In this document: piece by piece, positions 45,740 to 51,290 of the stretch | Numbering within the stretch: the first letter of the stretch is position 1 | Layout of the letters: each line of letters begins with the position of its first letter | DNA from: Gammaproteobacteria bacterium | Lineage (GTDB): Bacteria; Pseudomonadota; Gammaproteobacteria; Steroidobacterales; Steroidobacteraceae | Direction of reading: 5' to 3' | Assembly: GCA_027306985.1 (NCBI GenBank) | Contig: DAHUXV010000221.1 | Coordinates: 1-51,290, forward strand | DNA: 51,290 nucleotides | The notes under the pieces: generated by a model | Told to the model about the DNA's origin: nothing | Databases searched by the model: none | The model's input: the letters and a program-made list of their open reading frames with translations, nothing else | Program-made: the position numbers and the translations under genes

Positions 45740-47365
45740 TTGCACAAGAAAAACAGGGCCGTCGCGCTCGCGGCCATCGCATTGCAGGTCGTCTCGGCCG
45801 CTTCGGTCGCCTTCGCGGCGCCGCTCCCCCGCATCCGGCACGTCCTGCTGCTCAGCATCGACGGCTTTCACGGCGTCGATCTCGCCAACTGCATCGCCAC
45901 CGCGACCTGTCCCAACCTGGCGGCGCTCGCCCGGCATGGCGTCGCCTATACGGATGCGTACACCACGAGGCCGTCCGACTCCTTTCCCGGGACCATCGCC
46001 GAGGTCACCGGTGGCACACCGCGCACGACCGGCGTCTACTACGATGATACCTACGACCGGTCGTTGTTCCCGCCAGCCTCCGACTGCAAGGGACCGCGAG
46101 GGGCCCAGGTCCGGCTGACGGGATTTCTGGACCGGGACTCCACGCGGCTCGACGGCGGGTCTGCGACGGGGCTCGAGGGCAACAGCGCGGCCGCCATCGA
46201 TCCGGCCCGGTTGCCGGAGGTCCTGATCGGCGGCCGATGCCGCCCGCTCTGGCCGCACGACTATCTGCGCGTGAACACGGCCTTCGGTGTGCTGCACGCC
46301 CGCGGGCTGCGCACCGCGTGGATCGACAAGCACCCGGCCTACGACATCCTCAATGGTCCCGGCGGCCCCGCCGGGGGACCGGGACGCAACATCGAGGATT
46401 TCTTCGCGCCTGAGATCGGCGCGGTCCTCACGGCGGGGAATCTCGAGGAGACCGGGGCCCCGGCGCGCGCGACCGCGGGACTCGTCGATCCGCACGAGAG
46501 CTTCAGCGGCTCCATCGCGGCGGTTCAGCTCTACGACGACCTCAAGGTCCACGCCATACTCGAGCAGATCGACGGCCGCGATCATACGGGCCGGCAGCGC
46601 GTCGGCACGCCGGCTCTCTTCGGCATGAACTTCCAGTCCGTGAACGTCGCCCAGAAGCATGCGGCGGGCGGCTATCTCGACACCCGCGCGACCCCGAGCG
46701 CCGCGCTTCGCGGCGCGATCGGGCACGTGGACCGCTCGATCGGGCGCATGATGGCGCAGCTTCGCCGGCGCGGGCTCGCCGCCACGACGCTGGTGATCGT
46801 CACCGCCAAGCACGGCAACGGGCCGATCGACCGCACCCGGCTCAAGATCATCTCCAACGCGAAGGTGTTGACGCCGGCGCTCGATGCGCTTGGGCCTCTC
46901 GACCGCTTCCACGTCGCCGACGATGTGCTCCTGGAGTGGCTGGCGCCCGGCCACCACGCGCAGACGCAGGCGGTGATCGACAGCCTGATCGCGCAGCAGG
47001 CCGCGGGTGTCGATCTCGGCATCGGCAAGTTCTACTCCGGAGGCGAGCTGCGGGCGCTCTTCGGCGACCCGCGGACCGATCCCCGGGCGCCTGACTTCAT
47101 TCTCTCGCCGCGCCTGGGCGTGATCTATTCCAACAACCCGCGCAAGATCGCCGAGCACGGAGGCTTCCACGAGGACGACCGGCACGTGACGCTGCTCGTC
47201 TCCAATCCCGCGCTGGCGCGGAGGACCTTTGCCTCGCGGGTGCAGACCACCCAGATCGCGCCCACGATCCTCGAGGCGCTCGGACTCGACCCGCGGCGTC
47301 TCGAGGCGGTGCGCCGCGACGGCACCCGCGCGCTGCCGGACCTCTCCCTGACCGGGCGCCGCTGA
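45740..47365 (+). CDS. Secreted alkaline-phosphatase-superfamily (nucleotide pyrophosphatase/phosphodiesterase-like) protein
   Basis: This 541-residue protein begins at a TTG, the only possible start before its signal peptide (about 1-27). The core is NPP-like: L-L-L-S-I-D-G-F-H-G (metal Asp), R-P-S-D-S-F-P-G-T with a Ser at the nucleophile position, and a later H-G-G-F-H-E-D-D segment. The usual S-D-H-G metal site reads T-A-K-H-G-N, with Lys for Asp; I recall this in a subset of the family. It probably hydrolyses phosphoesters or phosphodiesters in the periplasm, though altered metal binding leaves this open. No clear operon partner. Confidence 0.83.
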   Translation: MHKKNRAVALAAIALQVVSAASVAFAAPLPRIRHVLLLSIDGFHGVDLANCIATATCPNLAALARHGVAYTDAYTTRPSDSFPGTIAEVTGGTPRTTGVYYDDTYDRSLFPPASDCKGPRGAQVRLTGFLDRDSTRLDGGSATGLEGNSAAAIDPARLPEVLIGGRCRPLWPHDYLRVNTAFGVLHARGLRTAWIDKHPAYDILNGPGGPAGGPGRNIEDFFAPEIGAVLTAGNLEETGAPARATAGLVDPHESFSGSIAAVQLYDDLKVHAILEQIDGRDHTGRQRVGTPALFGMNFQSVNVAQKHAAGGYLDTRATPSAALRGAIGHVDRSIGRMMAQLRRRGLAATTLVIVTAKHGNGPIDRTRLKIISNAKVLTPALDALGPLDRFHVADDVLLEWLAPGHHAQTQAVIDSLIAQQAAGVDLGIGKFYSGGELRALFGDPRTDPRAPDFILSPRLGVIYSNNPRKIAEHGGFHEDDRHVTLLVSNPALARRTFASRVQTTQIAPTILEALGLDPRRLEAVRRDGTRALPDLSLTGRR

Positions 47366-47556
47366 CGCTCCGGCCCGGGCACCGCCACTGGCGCGCGAGG
47401 ACAGGCCGCGGCCCCTGGGACGTGCCGCTCGAGCGGAGCTCGCCCCGGATCGCTGCCTGAGGTTTTCGCCGAAGCGGCTGCCGCTGAATCGAGCGCTGGG
47501 AAGCGCTCGAAGCCGAGGCCGATCCTCGATGAGGAGAGGGCTTGACTCAGATCTGG

Positions 47557-47584
47557 TGATATACTAGTGTAAAACACCATAGTA
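47557..47584 (+). promoter_or_regulatory. Extended -10 promoter overlapping a palindrome, upstream of the DUF2306 gene
   Basis: TG, one base, then TATACT (47560-47565) is an extended -10 element, which needs little -35 help. TACTA and GTGT (47562-47570), three A bases, then ACAC, CA and TAGTA (47574-47584) form an imperfect palindrome right on and after it, a place where a TetR- or MarR-type repressor would act. The AT-rich patch stands out from its surroundings. The start codon is 17 bases downstream. The rest of 47366-47556 holds nothing I can name. Confidence 0.5.
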
Positions 47585-47601
47585 CTGCGGAAGCGCGCAA
47601 C

Positions 47602-48435
47602 ATGAGCAATGTCGAAGCGATCCGGCTGAGCCCGGTATGGGACGGGCGCGGCATGCTGAGGGCGGCGACGCGGTTGTGGTTTGCGGTGACGGTCATCGGC
47701 CAGTGGGCGTTCCTTTATTACCTCGCGGGCTTCTACGGGCGCGCGTTGGTGACCGGGCACATCGAGGATTGGAACCGGAGCCGCATGTTCCACCCCGCAT
47801 ACGTGACCGGCGATAAGGTGTGGGACCTGTACTTCGGCGCGCACGTACTGCTCGCGACCGTGATCGCCTTTGGCGGCGTGCTGCAGATGGTGCCGCGGAT
47901 ACGGGAGCGCGCCGTGTGGTTTCACCGCTGGAATGGCCGCGCATTCATGCTCACGGCCCTGACCGGAGCGGTCTCCGGATTGTGGATGAGCTGGGCGCGC
48001 GGCGCCGGCGTGAGCGGCGGCAATCCGCTGGGGCGCATTGCGGTCAGCCTCGACGGACTCCTGATCATCGCCTGCTGCGCCGTCGCCTGGCTTCTGGTCC
48101 GCCGGGGCCGCATCGAGCTGCACCGACGCTGGGCATTGCGACTCTTCATGGTCGCCAACGGCGTGTGGTTCCTGCGGCTCGCAGTGATGGGGTGGTATCT
48201 GCTCACCGGCGGAGCAGGGATGACCGACAACCTGAGCGGCCCGATCAACCTGGTCATCGACTTTGCCTCCTACCTGCTGCCGCTGGCCCTGCTGGAGCTG
48301 TACTTTCGCACCCGGGATGGCGGAACTTTCGGGGGCAGAGCGGCGACGGCGGCTGCCGTGCTGGTGTCCTCCGCCTACATGACGGTCGGCATTTTCGCCC
48401 TCGTCATGGTGCAGGCGCCGCTACTGCGCATGTAA
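47602..48435 (+). CDS. DUF2306 family integral membrane protein
   Basis: This 277-residue protein has about seven hydrophobic helices. Conserved-looking polar points include H-P-A-Y-V-T-G-D near residue 64, F-H-R-W-N-G-R near 112 and H-R-R-W-A-L-R-L near 174, as in DUF2306 proteins. The paired histidines in helices recall heme- or quinone-binding membrane proteins, but no function is established. It is monocistronic, behind the promoter and palindrome at 47557-47584, so it is probably induced by a specific signal. Confidence 0.85.
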   Translation: MSNVEAIRLSPVWDGRGMLRAATRLWFAVTVIGQWAFLYYLAGFYGRALVTGHIEDWNRSRMFHPAYVTGDKVWDLYFGAHVLLATVIAFGGVLQMVPRIRERAVWFHRWNGRAFMLTALTGAVSGLWMSWARGAGVSGGNPLGRIAVSLDGLLIIACCAVAWLLVRRGRIELHRRWALRLFMVANGVWFLRLAVMGWYLLTGGAGMTDNLSGPINLVIDFASYLLPLALLELYFRTRDGGTFGGRAATAAAVLVSSAYMTVGIFALVMVQAPLLRM

Positions 48436-48508
48436 CCTCGAGCGGCTGGTCGGAGGATGGCGGACAGGTGGCGCCGCGGTCCGGGCCTGATGCGGCTTCG
48501 ACGCTGCC

Positions 48509-49738
48509 TCAGAGCCGGTTGCGCACGAAGTCGCCGCCTTTCATCACGACGGGAATCCTCTGCGGAGTGCGGAACGACCCGAGGTCCTGCAACGGATCGA
48601 AGTCGAGGACCAGAATGTCCGCCCACGCCCCGGGAGCGATCTGCCCGAGCTGGCCGGCCTTCTGCAGAATCTCCGCGTTGACCGAGGTGGCCGAGCGCAG
48701 TACATCGATGGGCTTTTCGATGCGGCCGCGCAGCTCGAGCTCACCCCCCTGCAGCGGGTGGAACTCGTGCCCGCCAAGATCGGTGCCGAGGCCGAGCTTC
48801 ACCCCGTTGCGACGGCAGACCTCGATCGCGCGGTACGCTCCATCGCCCACGCTCTTGACCTTCTCGATCGATTCCGCCGCAATCCCGGCGGACTTGGCAT
48901 GCGTCTGCAGTACGTTGATGACCGACAGCGTCGGCACCATGAAACTGCCGCGCGCGGCGATCAGGCGCGCGGTCTCATCCCGATGGATGAGCGTGCCGTG
49001 CTCCACCGTCCTCACGCCGCTCTCCACGCAGCGCGCCGCGCCCTCGTCCGTGTGGCAATGCGCCATGACGTAGGTGCGGCGGGTCGAGGCTTCGTAGACT
49101 GCCGCGGCGATTTCCTCCGCGGTGAATTGGGGCATCCACAGCGGATCGGTGGGGGAGAGCACCCCGCCCGAGACGAAGATCTTGATCTGATCGGCGCCTT
49201 TGCGCAGCTCCTCGCGCGCCGCCTTGCGCACTTCCTCGACCCCGTCGACCACCTGAGTGAACACCCCGGAGTGCCCGCCACAGAGGCAGGGCTGCACCTC
49301 TTCCGCCCGCCGCGTATCGCCGTGGCCGCCCGTCTGGGACAGCGCCTTGCCCGCGAAGTAGAACCGCGGGCCGCGGATCAGTCCCTGCTCGATCGCGATG
49401 CGCAGTCCGATGTCGCCCCCACCCGCGTCCCGGACCGTGGTGAAGCCCCGCTCGAGCGTGCCCTCGAGGATCCTGCCCGCGTGACTCGCCGCCAGCGACG
49501 GCGGCATCCGCTCCAGGCGCGCGATGTCGAAGCTCGCGAGGTAGGCGTGAAAGTGCGCGTCGATGAGGCCGGGCATGAGGACGCGGTTACCGCAGTCGAT
49601 GTAGGTTGCATCCCGCAGACTCGGCCGGGAGGCGGCGACCTCGCGGATGAGGCCGCCCTCGACGACCACGTGGCTGCCGTCGCGCATCTCCTCGGAGACG
49701 CCGTCGAATACGCGGGCATTCGTGAAAACGATGAGCAT
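48509..49738 (-). CDS. Amidohydrolase superfamily metal-dependent hydrolase
   Basis: This 409-residue TIM-barrel hydrolase has the metal pair H-F-H (His62, His64), Q-I-K-I-F-V-S-G-G with the bridging Lys, A-H-C-H, E-H-G-T and G-T-D-L-G-G with the catalytic Asp. The group includes imidazolonepropionase-like and Xaa-Pro/aryl-dipeptidase-like enzymes. No signal peptide is seen from the ATG at 49738, which is preceded by AGGGTGA; the frame runs upstream to 49942 but without a sensible start. It probably hydrolyses a cyclic amide or blocked dipeptide (inference). It is convergent with the DUF2306 gene. Confidence 0.88.
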   Translation of the reverse strand: MLIVFTNARVFDGVSEEMRDGSHVVVEGGLIREVAASRPSLRDATYIDCGNRVLMPGLIDAHFHAYLASFDIARLERMPPSLAASHAGRILEGTLERGFTTVRDAGGGDIGLRIAIEQGLIRGPRFYFAGKALSQTGGHGDTRRAEEVQPCLCGGHSGVFTQVVDGVEEVRKAAREELRKGADQIKIFVSGGVLSPTDPLWMPQFTAEEIAAAVYEASTRRTYVMAHCHTDEGAARCVESGVRTVEHGTLIHRDETARLIAARGSFMVPTLSVINVLQTHAKSAGIAAESIEKVKSVGDGAYRAIEVCRRNGVKLGLGTDLGGHEFHPLQGGELELRGRIEKPIDVLRSATSVNAEILQKAGQLGQIAPGAWADILVLDFDPLQDLGSFRTPQRIPVVMKGGDFVRNRL

Positions 49739-50021
49739 GATTTCACCCTGTCGTGAAAGCGGCTGGAGCGTGCTGCGCATGATACTCAATCGGCCTCGCC
49801 GCTCAACCTCCGCAGCCGCCAGCGGCGGCCGCCGCCTCCGGCGCTGATGATTGACGCAAAGCGCGCCGGCGAGCGCTGGAAAAGCTCCCGCGGCCAGCGC
49901 CATCAGGGGCCGATCCATCCGCATCGACCGGGATCGGCGCAATGTTACTATGTTGGCGCCCCGGGGTCGTCCGCCGCTTCTTCACGGCAGACGCGCGAAG
50001 TCGAAGGCGAGGCATGGGACC

Positions 50022-50849
50022 GTGATCGTCGATCTCCTCGATGGCACCTACGAGCTGTTCCGTCATTTCTACGGACTGCGAAAGTTCACCAAGGGCCCGG
50101 ACAGGCCTCTGGGAGCCGTGACAGGCGTGCTCACCACGGTGCTTCAGATGCTGGAGCAGGGGTCCACGCACCTGGGCGTTGCCACCGATCATGTGATCGA
50201 ATCCTTCCGCAACGATCTGTGGGGCGGCTACAAGACGGGCGCGGGCATCGAGCCGGCGCTGCGCGCGCAATTCGAGCCTCTGGAGGAGGCGCTGCGCGCG
50301 CTCGGGGTCGCCGTGTGGCCGATGGAGGAGCTGGAGGCGGACGATGCGCTCGCGTCGGCGGCACGAATCGCGGCTGACGATCCGCAGGTGCGGCAGGTGC
50401 GGATCTGGACGCCGGACAAGGATCTTGCGCAGTGTGTGCGCGGCGATCGCATCGTGCAGGTCGACCGCAGGAGCGGGTCGGTCCGGGGCGAGGACGGCGT
50501 GCGGGCCAGGTTCGGCGTGAGTCCTGAGCGGATTGCGGATTACCTGGCATTGGTGGGCGACAGCGCCGATGGATATCCCGGGATCGCGGGCATCGGTCCC
50601 AGGCGTGCTGCGGCGTTGATTGCGAGCCACGGGGCGATCGAGGACTTCCCGCGCGAGGTGCTCGGCGAGCGGCGCGCCCTGGCGCTCCTCTTCAAGGATC
50701 TTGCGACCCTGCGCACACATGCCGGGCTCTATGCCGAGGTCGATGAGATCCGCTGGCGAGGACCTGCGCAAGCCTTTGCGGATTGGGCGGAGAGGTTGCG
50801 CGCGCCGAAGCTGCTCGCTCGGGCGCGGGCTGTCGCTGGCGGACCGTAG
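50022..50849 (+). CDS. Stand-alone 5'-3' exonuclease (FEN/PIN fold)
   Basis: This 275-residue protein matches the 5'-nuclease domain of DNA polymerase I without the polymerase. It has D-L-L-D-G-T-Y-E-L-F-R near the start, E-L-E-A-D-D-A-L acidic residues, T-P-D-K-D-L-A-Q, and the helix-hairpin-helix G-D-S-A-D-G-Y-P-G-I-A-G-I-G-P. These supply the two-metal site and DNA grip. GTG 50022 is chosen since the family begins at this strand; the frame is open upstream to 49851 without similarity. The Y-E-L-F-R-H-F-Y-G variant marks a subgroup separate from PolA. It likely removes RNA/DNA flaps or RNA primers. Confidence 0.88.
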   Translation: MIVDLLDGTYELFRHFYGLRKFTKGPDRPLGAVTGVLTTVLQMLEQGSTHLGVATDHVIESFRNDLWGGYKTGAGIEPALRAQFEPLEEALRALGVAVWPMEELEADDALASAARIAADDPQVRQVRIWTPDKDLAQCVRGDRIVQVDRRSGSVRGEDGVRARFGVSPERIADYLALVGDSADGYPGIAGIGPRRAAALIASHGAIEDFPREVLGERRALALLFKDLATLRTHAGLYAEVDEIRWRGPAQAFADWAERLRAPKLLARARAVAGGP

Positions 50850-50880
50850 GGCGGCGGCGTCCCGCTCCGTGAGTTGCCTT

Positions 50881-51290
50881 TCAGAGTTGCCGCTGCGGCG
50901 CGGCCCGGCTCGAGGCGGCTTGCAGGGCACCCGAGTGGCTCGCGCCCTGGCCGGCATGCACGGTGGCGGGCGTCATGGTGAGCGGACTTTGCATCGCGCT
51001 CTCGAGCCCTCCGAGTGCCTGCTGCGCGCTCAGCAGCGCGCCGAGCCGGTTCTGCGCGCCGGCCTCATAGGCCACCCGGGCGTTCACCAGGTCGAGGGGT
51101 TGCAACTCGCCGGCCTTGACCTGCGCGCGCACCGAGCCGAGCTGGTGCTCGAGGCCGCGCAGGAGCGAGTCGGCCGTCGCGAGCTGCGCGCGGGCGGAGT
51201 CGTATGCGCCGAGGGCGCTGTCGATCTGGGTGAGGGCGGCCGCCTGCACCGTCAGGAACTGCGCGGCGGCGAGGGAGCGTTGCGCCCTGG
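50881..51290 (-). CDS. TolC-family outer-membrane channel protein, C-terminal part (5' end outside window)
   Basis: The frame is open to the window end; 135 residues are visible before the stop. They form long amphipathic helices rich in Ala, Leu and Gln. The segment A-D-S-L-L-R-G-L-E-H-Q-L-G, then V-K-A-G-E-L-Q-P-L-D-L-V-N-A-R-V-A-Y-E-A-G, is typical of the repeat in TolC/OEP efflux channels. The channel spans the outer membrane and periplasm in RND or MFP-type efflux. The last 30 residues are a low-complexity tail. Partner pump genes, if any, lie outside. Confidence 0.72.
   Translation of the reverse strand, partial: RAQRSLAAAQFLTVQAAALTQIDSALGAYDSARAQLATADSLLRGLEHQLGSVRAQVKAGELQPLDLVNARVAYEAGAQNRLGALLSAQQALGGLESAMQSPLTMTPATVHAGQGASHSGALQAASSRAAPQRQL

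Noticed and set aside
47542-47565. TTGACT and TATACT as a classical -35/-10 pair
   Set aside because: The spacer is only 12 bases; the extended -10 reading of the same region is more plausible.

Overview
This is a GC-rich bacterial chromosome segment. Third codon positions are almost all G or C, and GTG/TTG starts and start-stop overlaps are common. Two TonB-dependent receptors, a sortilin-like secreted beta-propeller, a tryptophan-halogenase-family protein, a GH9 glycosidase and CoA-dependent aromatic catabolism point to an aerobic, metabolically versatile Gram-negative. My best guess is a gammaproteobacterium of the Steroidobacter/Nevskiales/Xanthomonadales type; this is inference from gene content, not a phylogenetic result. 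I found no rRNA, tRNA, CRISPR array, integrase or insertion sequence.

Layout. (1) 1-4.1 kb: the 3' part of a flavin-dependent tryptophan halogenase gene, the stress genes osmC and dps, a small zinc-ribbon protein, and a protein of the PrnB (pyrrolnitrin enzyme, IDO-like heme) superfamily. (2) 4.2-11.6 kb, minus strand: a tightly overlapping catabolic operon made of an anthraniloyl-CoA/salicylyl-CoA monooxygenase-reductase, SDR, MarR regulator, crotonase, acyl-CoA dehydrogenase, RidA and glutaryl-CoA dehydrogenase. It reads from a good sigma70-type promoter at 11.62-11.65 kb that is covered by a perfect 9+4+9 palindrome, probably the MarR operator. (3) 11.7-17.5 kb, plus strand: an isatin-hydrolase/kynurenine-formamidase-like cyclase, a split IorA/IorB 2-oxoacid:ferredoxin oxidoreductase and a TetR regulator, with a shortened RidA gene on the other strand. 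Regions 2 and 3 are divergent from the palindrome and together suggest degradation of an indole, tryptophan or anthranilate-type compound through 2-aminobenzoyl-CoA and glutaryl-CoA.

(4) 17.7-34.0 kb, plus strand: a long closely packed run that looks like an uptake-and-catabolism locus. It holds a TonB receptor, an 11-repeat sortilin/BNR propeller, a Tat-exported cyclase with a damaged metal motif, a protein joining two CDGSH iron-sulfur motifs to a bicupin, a second TonB receptor, an amino-acid permease, two different class-V PLP enzymes and a PanE-like reductase. A decayed threonine-dehydratase gene lies antisense inside it. This set, and especially the CDGSH-bicupin protein, is the best candidate here for an undescribed system. 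(5) 34.1-42.2 kb: tex, then a coupled operon (RibD-type reductase, cupin, threonine-synthase-like enzyme, permease) convergent with an archaeal-type S-adenosylmethionine synthetase gene. (6) 42.4-51.3 kb: GH9 glycosidase, DUF190 protein, secreted phosphodiesterase-like protein, DUF2306 membrane protein behind its own promoter and palindrome, amidohydrolase, stand-alone 5'-3' exonuclease, and a TolC-type outer-membrane protein cut by the window end.

Family assignments come from reading motifs and remembered family sequences; no database search was run. Substrates are inferred from neighbourhood and are the least certain part of this annotation.
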